Positions 50,327 to 60,018 are shown, counted from the stretch's first letter. The stretch: DNA of 64,000 nt from Comamonas thiooxydans (GCF_000964545.1 NZ_BBVD01000015.1:1-64000), one strand, 5' to 3'. The notes: generated by a model from the sequence alone, not told the origin. Made by a program: numbers and translations.

Positions 50327-51436
50327 TTGGAGCAGGTGTTGAGAAAAGCAAAAGCGGGGGCTGGCTGTGCAGCCATGATGTGGGGGCTCTGCGCCCAGGC
50401 CGGCGGCCTTGATAGAACAGGCCAGGATCTCGGACCTCTATTTGAGAACGGCAGCTATCTTTCCGTAGAGACCTATACGGTTCGGCCCCGGATCCAGGGC
50501 ACGGATGCTTTGGGCAAGTCCACTGGGCAAGTCGCCGACGATTACACCCAATGGGGCTTTGCATACAAGCAGGATGTGAATCCACGCACCTCGGTGCTGC
50601 TCATGCTGAGCAAGCCTTTTGGCCTCGACATCGCTTACAGCCCTCTGCAATCGCCTCTTTTTGGCGGCACGCAGGCCCGTGTGAGCAGCCACGAGCTCAT
50701 GGGAGCCCTGCGCTACCGCTGGGATGAGCACTGGGCTGTACATGGCGGGCTGCGTCTGCAGCGCACCGAAGGGCATGTCGCTCTGGGGGGGATGGTGTTT
50801 GGAGCACTCAATGGATACCGGGTGGACTTCAGACCCAGTACTGAGCCTGGCTACTTACTAGGCATGAGCTATGAGCGCCCGGATATGGCTTTGCGCGTCG
50901 CTGCAACCTATTACTCTGCCATCAAGCACAAGATCGCTACCCGTGAAAACCTATGGCCGGGCGAAACAAGGACGGCATCGACTGCCCCGCAAAGCTTGAA
51001 CCTGGATATCCAGACAGGCATCACGCCAGGCACTATGCTCTTTGGACAGATCCGCTGGACCAACTGGTCACAATTCAGGCTGTATCCGCAGACCTTGGCG
51101 GCGGTACTCCCAGGCCACAGCTTGGCAGACATGGAGGACACAACCACCTACACGCTGGGTCTTGGGCAGAGGCTGGCTGCGAACTGGTCCGGCTTTGTCG
51201 CCGTAGCTTATGACAAGCGCAGCGACAAGGCCGCGCTGTCGCCATTGCGCCCCACCGACGGCCGCCTTGGCTACACCGTAGGGGTGAGCTATCAGCAAGG
51301 CCAGTTCAAGCTCACGCCCTGGCTGAGCTACCAACGTCTGGGCTCGATAGATATTTCCAGCGGCGGCATGACCCTGGCGGCTTTTGATGCCGAGTCCGCC
51401 ACAGCTTTCGGGATCAGGCTCGGCTATCAGTTCTGA
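50327..51436 (+). CDS. FadL/OmpP1-type outer-membrane transport protein
   Basis: A protein of up to 369 residues. A short hydrophobic N-terminal segment (AGAGCAAMMWGLCAQAGG) may be the signal sequence. The rest is a run of alternating beta-strands with aromatic girdles, such as GSYLSVETYTVRPRIQG, YTQWGFAYKQDVNPRTSVLL, LFGQIRWTNWSQF, and it ends in GIRLGYQF, the C-terminal Phe expected of outer-membrane barrels. It resembles FadL-type channels for hydrophobic compounds, though shorter than usual. The start is uncertain: TTG at 50327, GTG at 50336 or TTG at 50339, the last having the best Shine-Dalgarno spacing. Confidence 0.75.
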   Translation: MEQVLRKAKAGAGCAAMMWGLCAQAGGLDRTGQDLGPLFENGSYLSVETYTVRPRIQGTDALGKSTGQVADDYTQWGFAYKQDVNPRTSVLLMLSKPFGLDIAYSPLQSPLFGGTQARVSSHELMGALRYRWDEHWAVHGGLRLQRTEGHVALGGMVFGALNGYRVDFRPSTEPGYLLGMSYERPDMALRVAATYYSAIKHKIATRENLWPGETRTASTAPQSLNLDIQTGITPGTMLFGQIRWTNWSQFRLYPQTLAAVLPGHSLADMEDTTTYTLGLGQRLAANWSGFVAVAYDKRSDKAALSPLRPTDGRLGYTVGVSYQQGQFKLTPWLSYQRLGSIDISSGGMTLAAFDAESATAFGIRLGYQF

Positions 51437-51489
51437 GAACAATCGCAGCTATTACGCTGCTGCAATCTGGCTGCCGCCGCCCGAAGCGT

Positions 51490-51954
51490 TCAGCCCAGCG
51501 CCGCAATCACGTCGGCCGGAGCCTGCACCAGCTCGATCAGCACGCCCTCGCCGGCAATCGGAAATTCGTCATTGCTCTTGGGGTGCAGAAAAGTGATGTC
51601 GTAGCCTGCCGCTCCCTTGCGGATACCGCCGGGAGCAAATCGCACGCCATTGGCCGTCAGCCATTCCACAGCCTTGGGCAGGTCGTCGATCCACAGGCCG
51701 ATGTGGTTCAGCGGCGTGGCGTGCACAGCGGGCTTTTTCTCGATGTCCATGGGCTGCATGATGTCCACTTCCACCTTCATCGCGCCCCGTCCCATGGACA
51801 GTATGTCCTCGTCCACGTTTTCGCGCTCGCTCTGAAAGGTGCCGGTCTGCTCCAGACCCAGCATGTCCACCCACAGCTTTTTCATGCGCTGTTTATCGGT
51901 GCCACCGATGGCGACTTGCTGAATGCCCAGAACCTTGAAAGGACGATTGCTCAT
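51490..51954 (-). CDS. VOC family protein, methylmalonyl-CoA epimerase-like
   Basis: A 154-residue vicinal-oxygen-chelate protein. FKVLGIQQVAIGGTDKQRMK opens, LNHIGLWIDDLPKAVEWLTA starts the second half, and YDITFLHPKS...GVLIELVQ ends it. FLHPKS and LIELVQ match methylmalonyl-CoA epimerase closely. Of the metal ligands, the His of NHIG and the Glu of LIELVQ are present, but the first His of standard epimerases is Gln here (QQVAI). It is encoded in the same direction as the carboxylase genes, so an epimerase or related role in the pathway is likely but not certain. Confidence 0.75.
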   Translation of the reverse strand: MSNRPFKVLGIQQVAIGGTDKQRMKKLWVDMLGLEQTGTFQSERENVDEDILSMGRGAMKVEVDIMQPMDIEKKPAVHATPLNHIGLWIDDLPKAVEWLTANGVRFAPGGIRKGAAGYDITFLHPKSNDEFPIAGEGVLIELVQAPADVIAALG

Positions 51955-52023
51955 GAATGACTCCTTGATTGATAGCTTAAATCGCAATACTGGTATGCGC
52001 TAGAGCCGTTATTTAATAAAATA

Positions 52024-52836
52024 TCAGGCCTCGCCCAGCAACCAGCTGCTGGCCATGGCAAAGTATTCGCGCAGCCAGGCATTGAAACGTGTGGCCAAGG
52101 GCGTGGGCGCCGCCACAGGATAGACCTCGGGCAGATCCTGGCGCTTTGCAATATCCATGGCGCGCATCAGATGAAAGTCGCTGCTGACCATGGCCATGGG
52201 CGCATCCGCAGCCACGCCGCGCTCGGCCAGCAAGGGCCGGCTGAGCTTCAGATTCAGCTCGGTACTGGTGCTGAGCTTTTCCAGCACCAGCCGCTGTGCA
52301 GCAATACCGTGACGCTGCTGTAGATAGCGAGCCATGACCTCGGCCTCCGACTCTTTTTCACCCCAGTCCACACCGCCGCAAACGGCGATCAAGGCCTGGG
52401 GCTGCAGCTTGGCCAGTTCTGCGGCCGTATCCAGCCGCGCGGCCAGCACCGGCCTGGGATAACCATCGAGCGTACCGCTGCCCAGCACTATGATGGATTG
52501 AACGGACGGCACTTGCTGCGGCGAAAGGCCCAGGCCGGACAGGCGGCTCCAGAACCAGAACAGGCTGATCAGCCACAGCGCCAGAACGACCCAGCCCAGC
52601 GACCACAGCCTTTGACTCAAGGGCCTGGACGCACGCCAATGCTGCACTGAACGCCATTTCCAACTCAGCCAAAAGGCCCCGGCACCCAACATGGCGGGCA
52701 GCACCACGCCCACATTGAAATGCCCCATGCCCATCAGTACCAGTGCATCGGCCAATAGCAGCGCTCCCAGCAAAGCCACCAGTGCGCGCGCGCATCTGGC
52801 TGGGCGGGAAATCGGGGTATCTGCTTTCAATGTCAT
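52024..52836 (-). CDS. YdcF/ElyC family (DUF218) membrane protein
   Basis: A 270-residue protein. Two or three N-terminal membrane helices (LVALLGALLLADALVLMGMG; LPAMLGAGAFWLSW; WVVLALWLISLFWFW) are followed by a DUF218 domain with SIIVLGSGTLDGYPRPVLAA, LIAVCGGVDWGEKESEAEVM, STSTELNLKLS and MVSSDFHLMRAM. Such proteins are linked to cell-envelope processes (ElyC, SanA). It lies between the carboxylase genes and the epimerase-like gene, separated from the former by a terminator hairpin, so it may be independent. Confidence 0.85.
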   Translation of the reverse strand: MTLKADTPISRPARCARALVALLGALLLADALVLMGMGHFNVGVVLPAMLGAGAFWLSWKWRSVQHWRASRPLSQRLWSLGWVVLALWLISLFWFWSRLSGLGLSPQQVPSVQSIIVLGSGTLDGYPRPVLAARLDTAAELAKLQPQALIAVCGGVDWGEKESEAEVMARYLQQRHGIAAQRLVLEKLSTSTELNLKLSRPLLAERGVAADAPMAMVSSDFHLMRAMDIAKRQDLPEVYPVAAPTPLATRFNAWLREYFAMASSWLLGEA

Positions 52837-52880
52837 AGCTGCTGGCTCATATTGGATAAGGGGCAGCGCCTATATTATTG

Positions 52881-52922
52881 AAAACTGCAAAGCCCGCAGA
52901 GCCCAAGCCCTGCGGGCTTTTG
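52881..52922. terminator. Rho-independent terminator after pccA
   Basis: AAAGCCCGCAG and CTGCGGGCTTT form an 11-bp stem around a 10-base loop. On the minus strand it is followed by GCAGTTTTC and on the plus strand by TGCTTCGG. It lies 66 bases after the pccA stop, in the right place to end the carboxylase operon. Confidence 0.75.
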
Positions 52923-52987
52923 CTTCGGGGCCTGATCTGCAGCCCGGCCGCATGCCGGTGCCGGACCCAGGCCCCGAAAAGCGCTCA

Positions 52988-55036
52988 TCACTCAAATTCC
53001 AGAATGATGTCGTCCACTGCCAGCGAATCTCCCTTGGCGGCGCTGATCTTGCTGACCACGCCGTCCTGGGCCGCGAACAGAATGTTCTCCATCTTCATGG
53101 CTTCGATGACGGCTAGCTTCTCGCCTGCCTGCACCTTCTGGCCGGGCTGCACGGCCACATCGACCAGCAGGCCGGGCATGGGCGAGAGCAGGAATTTGGA
53201 CAAGTCGGGCGGGGCCTTGTAAGGCATGAGCTTGTGCATCTCGGCACCCTTGGGCGAGAGCACCAGCACATCGGCTTGCGTGCCGTTGTGGATGACGCGC
53301 AGAGCCAGCGGGTTCTTGCCGTTGCCGCGCTCGATCTGGCAGGTGAACGCCTTGCCGTTACAGACGCCGCGCACGACCAGATCGCGAATATCGGCATTGC
53401 TGCGGAATTCGTAGGCCTTGTCGTCGATCACCACCTTGCAGACGCGGGCCTGGGCATCAAAGTCGGTCACCTCGCCAGTCACATACTGGTTCTTGCCTTC
53501 TGCCCCCAGAACCACAGCGGTGTACTTCTCGCCCACCTGCACCTGGTGGCCTTGCATCTGGCCGGTGATGGTCGATGCACGCGCACGGTAGCGGCGATTG
53601 CGGAACAGGGCCAGAGCCACCAGGAAGTCGGGATCATCGTGGGGCACGTCCTCGGCATGGAAGCCGTCGGCATAGTGCTGGGCGATGAAACCGGTGTTGA
53701 ACTTGCCCGAGACAAAGTCCGGGTGCGCCAGCAGGGCCGCCTGGAACGGGATGTTTGAGCTGATGCCGCGGATGGCAAAACCGTTGAGTGCTTCGCGGGC
53801 CTTGGCGATGGTATCGTTGCGATCCTTGCCATGCACGATGAGCTTGGCAATCATCGAATCGTAGTACATGGGGATCTCGCCACCGTCATAGACGCCGGTG
53901 TCCACACGCACGCCGTTCAGGTGCTCGGTGTCGGACTGCCACATAGTCTGCTCGGGCGGCGCAAATCGCACCAGGCGGCCAGTCGAAGGCAGGAAATTGC
54001 GGAACGGGTCTTCGGCGTTGATACGGCACTCGATGGCCCAGCCGTCGCGCTTCACATCGGCCTGGGTGAAAGACAGCTTTTCGCCGGCGGCCACGCGGAT
54101 CATCTGCTCGACCAGATCGAGGCCGGTGATGCATTCGGTCACCGGGTGCTCCACCTGCAGACGGGTGTTCATCTCCAGGAAGTAGAAGTCCTGGTCCTTG
54201 CCGACCACGAACTCCACGGTGCCGGCGCTCTGGTATTTGACGGCCTTGGCCAGGGCCACGGCCTGCTCGCCCATGGCCTTGCGGGTTTCGTCACTGATGA
54301 AGGGCGAAGGCGCTTCCTCGATCACCTTCTGGTGACGGCGCTGGATCGAGCATTCGCGCTCGTTCAGGTAAACCACATTGCCGTGGCTATCGCCCAGAAT
54401 CTGGATTTCGATATGGCGGGGCTCCTGAACAAATTTCTCGATGAAGATACGGTCATCGCCAAAGCTGTTGCGAGCCTCGTTCTGGCAGGAGGCAAAACCT
54501 TCAAAGGCTTCCTTGTCGTTGAAGGCCACGCGCAGACCCTTGCCGCCGCCACCGGCCGAAGCCTTGATCATCACGGGGTAGCCTATGCCCTTGGCGATTT
54601 CCACTGCCTGCTCGGGGCCTGCGATGGCGTCGTTGTAGCCAGGGATGGTGTTGACTTGGGCTTCGCCGGCCAGCTTCTTGGAGGCAATCTTGTCGCCCAT
54701 GGCAGCAATGGAATGCGACTTGGGGCCGATGAAGGCAATGCCCTCTTCTTCGCAGCGCTTGGCAAAGCCCTCATTTTCCGAGAGAAAACCGTAGCCGGGG
54801 TGCACTGCCTGTGCGCCGGTCTGCTTGCAGGCTTCAATGATTTTCTCGCCCAGCAGATAGGACTCGCGACTGGGTGCAGGGCCCAGGCGCACGGCCTCGT
54901 CGGCCAGCTTGACATGGCGCGCGTCCTTGTCGGCGTCGGAATAGACCGCCACGGTCTGGATGCCCATCTTGCGCGCGGTGGCGATGACTCGGCAGGCGAT
55001 CTCGCCACGGTTGGCGATCAGAATCTTGGTAAACAT
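52988..55036 (-). CDS. pccA: Propionyl/acyl-CoA carboxylase alpha subunit
   Basis: A 682-residue biotin-dependent carboxylase subunit. Biotin carboxylase spans residues 1-450: KILIANRGEIACRVIATARK, the ATP-grasp loop KASAGGGGKGLRVA, RHIEIQILGDSHGNVVYLNE, RDCSIQRR-like RECSIQRRHQKVIEEA, and EMNTRLQVEHPVTE. A linker (BT) domain follows, then the biotinyl domain with AVIEAMKMENILFA, Lys648 being the biotin site. It carboxylates biotin, and PccB transfers the CO2 to propionyl-CoA. Together with methylmalonyl-CoA mutase in the cluster this defines propionyl-CoA as the likely substrate. It lies 27 bases after pccB. Confidence 0.93.
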   Translation of the reverse strand: MFTKILIANRGEIACRVIATARKMGIQTVAVYSDADKDARHVKLADEAVRLGPAPSRESYLLGEKIIEACKQTGAQAVHPGYGFLSENEGFAKRCEEEGIAFIGPKSHSIAAMGDKIASKKLAGEAQVNTIPGYNDAIAGPEQAVEIAKGIGYPVMIKASAGGGGKGLRVAFNDKEAFEGFASCQNEARNSFGDDRIFIEKFVQEPRHIEIQILGDSHGNVVYLNERECSIQRRHQKVIEEAPSPFISDETRKAMGEQAVALAKAVKYQSAGTVEFVVGKDQDFYFLEMNTRLQVEHPVTECITGLDLVEQMIRVAAGEKLSFTQADVKRDGWAIECRINAEDPFRNFLPSTGRLVRFAPPEQTMWQSDTEHLNGVRVDTGVYDGGEIPMYYDSMIAKLIVHGKDRNDTIAKAREALNGFAIRGISSNIPFQAALLAHPDFVSGKFNTGFIAQHYADGFHAEDVPHDDPDFLVALALFRNRRYRARASTITGQMQGHQVQVGEKYTAVVLGAEGKNQYVTGEVTDFDAQARVCKVVIDDKAYEFRSNADIRDLVVRGVCNGKAFTCQIERGNGKNPLALRVIHNGTQADVLVLSPKGAEMHKLMPYKAPPDLSKFLLSPMPGLLVDVAVQPGQKVQAGEKLAVIEAMKMENILFAAQDGVVSKISAAKGDSLAVDDIILEFE

Positions 55037-55063
55037 GGATATATCTCCTGGTTCTTCTTGTTC

Positions 55064-56599
55064 TTACAGAGGAATGTTCCCGTGCTTGCGCCAGGGGTTG
55101 TCCAGCTGCTTGTTCTTGAGCATCTCCAGCGAGCGGCAGATGCGCTTGCGCGTTTCATGCGGCTGGATCACATCGTCGATAAAGCCACGGGCACCGGCCA
55201 CAAAGGGGTTGGCAAAGCGTTCCTTGTATTCCGCTTCGCGCGCGGCCAGCTTCACCGGATCGTTCTTGTCTTCGCGGAAGATGATCTCCACCGCGCCCTT
55301 GGCACCCATCACGGCGATTTCCGCATGGGGCCAGGCCAGGTTCACGTCGCCACGCAAATGCTTGGAAGCCATCACGTCGTACGCGCCGCCATAGGCCTTG
55401 CGGGTGATGACGGTGATCTTCGGCACCGTGGCTTCGGCATACGCGTACAGCAACTTGGCGCCGTGCTTGATGATGCCGCCGTATTCCTGAGAGGTACCGG
55501 GCATGAAACCGGGCACGTCGACAAAGGTGACCACGGGGATGTTGAAGGCATCGCAAAAGCGCACGAAGCGCGCCGCCTTGATGGAGGATTTGATGTCCAG
55601 GCAGCCAGCCAGCACCAGGGGCTGATTGGCTACGACGCCCACGGTCTGGCCGGCCATGCGGGCAAAACCGATGATGATGTTCTTGGCGTACTCGGGCTGC
55701 AGCTCGAAGAAATCGCCATCGTCCACGGTCTTGAGAATCAGCTCCTTCATGTCGTAGGGCTTGTTGGCGTTTTCAGGCACCAGCGTATCCAGCGACATGT
55801 CGGCGCGGCCCACGGGGTCTGTGGTTTCGCGCACGGGAGCCTTTTCCTTGTTGTTCAAGGGCAGATAGTTATAGAGGCGACGCAGCATCATCAGTGCTTC
55901 CACGTCATTGTCGAAAGCCATGTCGGCCACGCCGCTCTTGGTGGTGTGGGTGATGGCTCCGCCCAGCTCTTCGGCCGTGACTTCCTCGTGAGTCACTGTC
56001 TTCACGACTTCGGGCCCGGTCACGAACATATAGGAGCTGTCCTTGACCATGAAGATGAAGTCGGTCATGGCCGGCGAGTACACGGCGCCGCCGGCACTAG
56101 GGCCCATGATCATGGAGATCTGGGGCACCACACCCGAGGCCAGCACATTCTTCTGGAATACATCGGCATAGCCGCCCAGAGAGGCAACGCCTTCCTGGAT
56201 ACGCGCGCCGCCCGAATCGTTGAGGCCGATGACGGGAGCGCCGACCTTCATGGCCTGGTCCATCACCTTGCAGATCTTCTCTGCATGGGTTTCGGACAGC
56301 GCGCCGCCGAACACCGTGAAGTCCTGGCTGAACACAAAGACCAGACGGCCGTTGATCATGCCGTAGCCGGTGACCACGCCGTCGCCCGGGATCTTGGTGT
56401 TTTCCATGCCGAAGTCCGTGCAGCGGTGCTCCACGAACATGTCCCACTCTTCAAAAGTGCCGTCGTCCAGCAGCAGCTCGATACGCTCACGCGCCGTCAG
56501 CTTGCCTTTCTTGTGCTGCGCATCGATGCGCTTTTGTCCCCCACCCAACCGAGCGAGTTCTCGCTTGGCTTCCAGCTGCTTCAGGATATCGTCTTGCAT
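55064..56599 (-). CDS. pccB: Propionyl/acyl-CoA carboxylase beta subunit
   Basis: A 511-residue carboxyltransferase. LTARERIELLLDDGTFEEWD opens the N-terminal half; the oxyanion blocks include MIMGPSAGGAVYSPAMTDFI and FVDVPGFMPGTSQEYGGIIK, and KAYGGAYDVMASKHLRGDVN lies in the C-terminal half. This pattern fits PccB. It forms a complex with PccA and converts propionyl-CoA to methylmalonyl-CoA. It lies 80 bases after meaB. Confidence 0.93.
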   Translation of the reverse strand: MQDDILKQLEAKRELARLGGGQKRIDAQHKKGKLTARERIELLLDDGTFEEWDMFVEHRCTDFGMENTKIPGDGVVTGYGMINGRLVFVFSQDFTVFGGALSETHAEKICKVMDQAMKVGAPVIGLNDSGGARIQEGVASLGGYADVFQKNVLASGVVPQISMIMGPSAGGAVYSPAMTDFIFMVKDSSYMFVTGPEVVKTVTHEEVTAEELGGAITHTTKSGVADMAFDNDVEALMMLRRLYNYLPLNNKEKAPVRETTDPVGRADMSLDTLVPENANKPYDMKELILKTVDDGDFFELQPEYAKNIIIGFARMAGQTVGVVANQPLVLAGCLDIKSSIKAARFVRFCDAFNIPVVTFVDVPGFMPGTSQEYGGIIKHGAKLLYAYAEATVPKITVITRKAYGGAYDVMASKHLRGDVNLAWPHAEIAVMGAKGAVEIIFREDKNDPVKLAAREAEYKERFANPFVAGARGFIDDVIQPHETRKRICRSLEMLKNKQLDNPWRKHGNIPL

Positions 56600-56679
56600 G
56601 CTTGTCCTCTAACGTGATTTGGGTTGCTTGTCTCGCAATGGTGATGCTGCGATGCTATGGTAATAAGAGCTGCTAGCGC

Positions 56680-57684
56680 CTACTGCATTTGGGCTAGAAG
56701 CAGATTTCTTGCTGCGGTACTGGCAGCGATACGACCTGCTGCCACATCGTCCTGAAGGACGGGGAGCATGGCCTTGACCTGCGGATGCTGGCGAAACGCC
56801 TGCTTGAGGCCGAAGTCGATGCGCTCCCACATCCAGGACAGGGCTTGCTTCTCGCGGCGCAGGGCCAGGCGACCGTTGACGGTCTGCAGCTCTCTGAAGC
56901 TGCTGACTGCAGCCCAGAAGCCCTCCACCCCCTGCCCCAGCAAGGCACTGATCTGCAGCACACGCGGCTGCCACAGCGCACCGGTGTTGGCGTGGTCGGG
57001 GTTGCCGTGCATGCCCAGCAGGCGCAGGCTCGATGTGATCTGGGCCTGGGCACGCGTGGCCGCATGGGGGTCGATGTCGGCCTTGTTGATGACCACCAGA
57101 TCGGCCAGCTCCATCACGCCCTTCTTGATGGCCTGTAGGTCGTCACCCGCATTGGGCAGCTGCAGCACGCAGAACATGTCCGTCATGCCGTGCACGGCGA
57201 TCTCGCTCTGACCCACGCCCACGGTCTCGACGATGACCACGTCGTAACCGGCGGCTTCGCAGACCAGCATGGCCTCGCGCGTCTTTTCGGCCACACCGCC
57301 CAGCGTGCCGCTGCTGGGGCTGGGGCGAATATAGGCCTCCAGCCGCATGGACAGTTGCTCCATGCGAGTCTTGTCGCCGAGGATGGAGCCGCCTGAGACT
57401 GTGCTGGACGGATCGATCGCAAGCACGGCCACACGCAGACCCTTCTCTATCAGGTACAGGCCCAGGGCTTCGATGAAGGTGGATTTGCCGACGCCCGGCA
57501 CGCCGCTAATGCCAAGGCGAAACGCCTTGCCCGTATGCTGCAGCAGAGCGGTGAGCAGGCCGTCTGCCTGTTCACGATGGTCGGCCCGGGAGGATTCAAG
57601 CAAGGTAATGGCCTTGGCCATGGCCCGGCGCTGCACGGCAGGGTTGCCGCGCAGGATACCGTCTTGCATTTGCTCAGGGGTCAC
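56680..57684 (-). CDS. meaB: Methylmalonyl-CoA mutase-associated GTPase MeaB
   Basis: A 334-residue G3E-family GTPase. Walker A is LGISGVPGVGKSTFIEALGL, followed by AIDPSSTVSGGSILGDKTRM, VVIVETVGVGQSEIAVHGMT (Walker B region) and VVINKADID (NKxD base recognition). MeaB protects and loads methylmalonyl-CoA mutase with its cobalamin. I chose the GTG at 57684, 37 bases after the mutase gene stop, because the longer open frame to 57831 overlaps the mutase C-terminal coding region. An ATG at 57669 is the alternative. Confidence 0.9.
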   Translation of the reverse strand: MTPEQMQDGILRGNPAVQRRAMAKAITLLESSRADHREQADGLLTALLQHTGKAFRLGISGVPGVGKSTFIEALGLYLIEKGLRVAVLAIDPSSTVSGGSILGDKTRMEQLSMRLEAYIRPSPSSGTLGGVAEKTREAMLVCEAAGYDVVIVETVGVGQSEIAVHGMTDMFCVLQLPNAGDDLQAIKKGVMELADLVVINKADIDPHAATRAQAQITSSLRLLGMHGNPDHANTGALWQPRVLQISALLGQGVEGFWAAVSSFRELQTVNGRLALRREKQALSWMWERIDFGLKQAFRQHPQVKAMLPVLQDDVAAGRIAASTAARNLLLAQMQ

Positions 57685-57721
57685 GTCGCGATCGCCTTTG
57701 CTATCGATGCTTGCCGGCCGA

Positions 57722-59896
57722 TCAGAGACCGCTGGCCTTCTTGATCTGCTCCAGCACATCCTTGGCGCTGGCAGGAATGGGAGTGCCGGGTCCGTATACG
57801 CCCTTGACGCCCGCGTTGTAGAGGAAATCATAGTCCTGAGCGGGAATCACACCGCCCACAAAGACGATGATGTCGTCCGCACCCTGCTTCTTGAGCTCGG
57901 CAATGATGGCTGGCACCAAAGTCTTGTGCCCGGCGGCCAGAGTGGAGACACCCACAGCGTGCACATCGTTCTCGATGGCCTGGCGAGCGCATTCTTCGGG
58001 GGTCTGGAACAGAGGCCCCATGTCCACGTCGAAACCCAGGTCGGCAAAGGCAGTGGCGACCACCTTGGCTCCACGGTCATGGCCATCCTGACCCAGCTTG
58101 GCGATCATCACTCGGGGGCGTCGGCCCATGGCCTGCGAAGCGGTGTTGATTTCTTCCTTGAGCTTGTCCCAGCCTTCGGCGGAGTCATAAGCGGCAGCGT
58201 ACACACCGGTCACCTTCTGGGTATCGGCGCGGTGGCGGCCAAACGCCTTTTCCATCGCGTCGGAAACTTCACCTACCGTGGCACGCAGACGCACGGCCTT
58301 GATGGACAGGTCCAGCAGATTGCCCTCGCCGGACTCTGCCGCTGCCGTGATGGCAGCCAGCGCAGCTTCGACCAGGGCTGCATCGCGCTTAGCCTTGATA
58401 TTCTTGAGCCGCGCAATCTGGCTGTCACGCACCTTGACATTGTCCACTTCCAGAATGTCGACCGGGTCTTCCTTGGCCAGCTTGTACTTGTTGACGCCGA
58501 CGATGACTTCCTTGCCCGAGTCGATACGCGCCTGCTTCTCGGCGGCAGCAGCCTCGATCTTGAGCTTGGCCCAGCCGCTATCCACCGCGGCAGTCATGCC
58601 GCCCATGGCATCGACCTCCTCGATGATGGCCCAGGCCTTGTCGGCCATTTCCTGGGTCAGTTTTTCCATCATGTAGGAGCCGGCCCAGGGGTCGATCACA
58701 TTGGTGATATGGGTCTCTTCCTGAATGATCAGCTGTGTGTTGCGGGCAATACGGGCAGAGAACTCCGTGGGCAGGGCGATGGCCTCGTCCAGCGCATTGG
58801 TGTGCAGGGACTGGGTGCCGCCGAACACGGCCGCCATGGCTTCGATAGTGGTGCGCACCACGTTGTTGTAGGGGTCCTGTTCGGTCAGCGACCAACCCGA
58901 AGTCTGGCTATGGGTGCGCAGCATCAGGCTCTTGGGGTTCTTGGCGTCAAAGCCTTTCATGATGCGGCACCACAGCAGGCGCGCAGCACGCATCTTGGCC
59001 ACTTCCAGGTAGAAATTCATGCCCACGGCCCAGAAGAAGGACAGACGGCCCGCAAAAGCGTCCACGTCCATGCCCTTGGCAATGGCTGTCTTCACATATT
59101 CCTTGCCGTCGGCCAACGTGAAAGCCATTTCCAGCGCCTGGTTGGCACCGGCTTCCTGCATGTGGTAGCCCGAGATCGAGATCGAGTTGAACTTTGGCAT
59201 GTTCTGGCTCGTGTACTCGATGATGTCGCCAATGATCTTCATCGACGGCTTGGGCGGATAGATATAGGTGTTGCGCACCATGAACTCTTTCAGAATATCG
59301 TTCTGAATCGTTCCCGCGAGCTGGTCCTGCGAGACGCCCTGCTCTTCGGCGGCTACCACATAGCCGGCCAGCACGGGCAGCACGGCGCCGTTCATGGTCA
59401 TGGAAACGGACACCTTGTCCAGAGGGATCTCGTTGAAGAGGATCTTCATGTCCTCGACGGAGTCAATCGCCACACCGGCCTTGCCCACATCCCCCGTCAC
59501 GCGTGGATGGTCAGAGTCGTAGCCACGGTGCGTAGCCAGGTCAAAAGCGACGGAAACGCCTTGACCGCCGGCAGCCAGGGCCTTGCGATAGAAGGCGTTG
59601 GATTCTTCGGCGGTGGAGAATCCCGCGTACTGGCGAATGGTCCAGGGCCGGCCTGCATACATGGTGGCCTGGGGGCCGCGGATATAAGGGGCGAATCCCG
59701 GCAGCGTGTTGGTAAAGGGCAGATCGGCAGTGTCTTCAGCCGTATACAGCGGCTTGACGGTGATGCCGTCCGGCGTGACCCAGTTCAGGTTGTTGATGTC
59801 GCCACCGGGGGCTGCCTTGTTGGCGGCCTTGTTCCAGGCTTGCAGATCAGCGGGTGCAAATTCTTGTGGGTCCTGTGCCGGATTCTCTTGGCTCAT
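57722..59896 (-). CDS. scpA: Methylmalonyl-CoA mutase
   Basis: A 724-residue adenosylcobalamin enzyme that interconverts (R)-methylmalonyl-CoA and succinyl-CoA. The TIM-barrel half has LPGFAPYIRGPQATMYAGRP, IRQYAGFSTAEESNAFYR, VSVAFDLATHRGYDSDHP and RTHSQTSGWSLTEQDPYNN. The C-terminal B12 domain has MIAKLGQDGHDRGAKVVATA (DxHxxG cobalamin-binding motif) and VGVSTLAAGHKTLVPAI. It is the single-chain bacterial type. First gene of the minus-strand operon, opposite the GntR regulator. Confidence 0.97.
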   Translation of the reverse strand: MSQENPAQDPQEFAPADLQAWNKAANKAAPGGDINNLNWVTPDGITVKPLYTAEDTADLPFTNTLPGFAPYIRGPQATMYAGRPWTIRQYAGFSTAEESNAFYRKALAAGGQGVSVAFDLATHRGYDSDHPRVTGDVGKAGVAIDSVEDMKILFNEIPLDKVSVSMTMNGAVLPVLAGYVVAAEEQGVSQDQLAGTIQNDILKEFMVRNTYIYPPKPSMKIIGDIIEYTSQNMPKFNSISISGYHMQEAGANQALEMAFTLADGKEYVKTAIAKGMDVDAFAGRLSFFWAVGMNFYLEVAKMRAARLLWCRIMKGFDAKNPKSLMLRTHSQTSGWSLTEQDPYNNVVRTTIEAMAAVFGGTQSLHTNALDEAIALPTEFSARIARNTQLIIQEETHITNVIDPWAGSYMMEKLTQEMADKAWAIIEEVDAMGGMTAAVDSGWAKLKIEAAAAEKQARIDSGKEVIVGVNKYKLAKEDPVDILEVDNVKVRDSQIARLKNIKAKRDAALVEAALAAITAAAESGEGNLLDLSIKAVRLRATVGEVSDAMEKAFGRHRADTQKVTGVYAAAYDSAEGWDKLKEEINTASQAMGRRPRVMIAKLGQDGHDRGAKVVATAFADLGFDVDMGPLFQTPEECARQAIENDVHAVGVSTLAAGHKTLVPAIIAELKKQGADDIIVFVGGVIPAQDYDFLYNAGVKGVYGPGTPIPASAKDVLEQIKKASGL

Positions 59897-59971
59897 GTTG
59901 TCTCTCGTATGCGGTGCGCGCAGTGAAGTTTGGAATTGCGGTGAACTACCTAGATGCGCCTAGTGTACATG

Positions 59972-59987
59972 ATTCATAATTATGAAT
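59972..59987. promoter_or_regulatory. Perfect 16-bp palindrome, candidate GntR operator
   Basis: ATTCATAATTATGAAT is fully self-complementary. It lies 76 bases upstream of the mutase ATG and 32 bases before the gntR ATG, in the divergent promoter region. Size and position suit a GntR-FCD dimer, which would control both directions. Confidence 0.6.
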
Positions 59988-60018
59988 TCAAAATACTTGC
60001 AGCATATAATCTCGCGTA

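Noticed and set aside
53831..56617. A plus-strand open frame of 928 residues
   Set aside because: It lies entirely antisense to pccA and pccB, which are clear carboxylase genes. Long antisense frames are expected in GC-rich coding DNA; its product is His/Gly-rich with no family pattern.
57347..59926. A plus-strand open frame of 859 residues
   Set aside because: Antisense to meaB and the mutase gene, with the same composition artefact and no recognisable domain.
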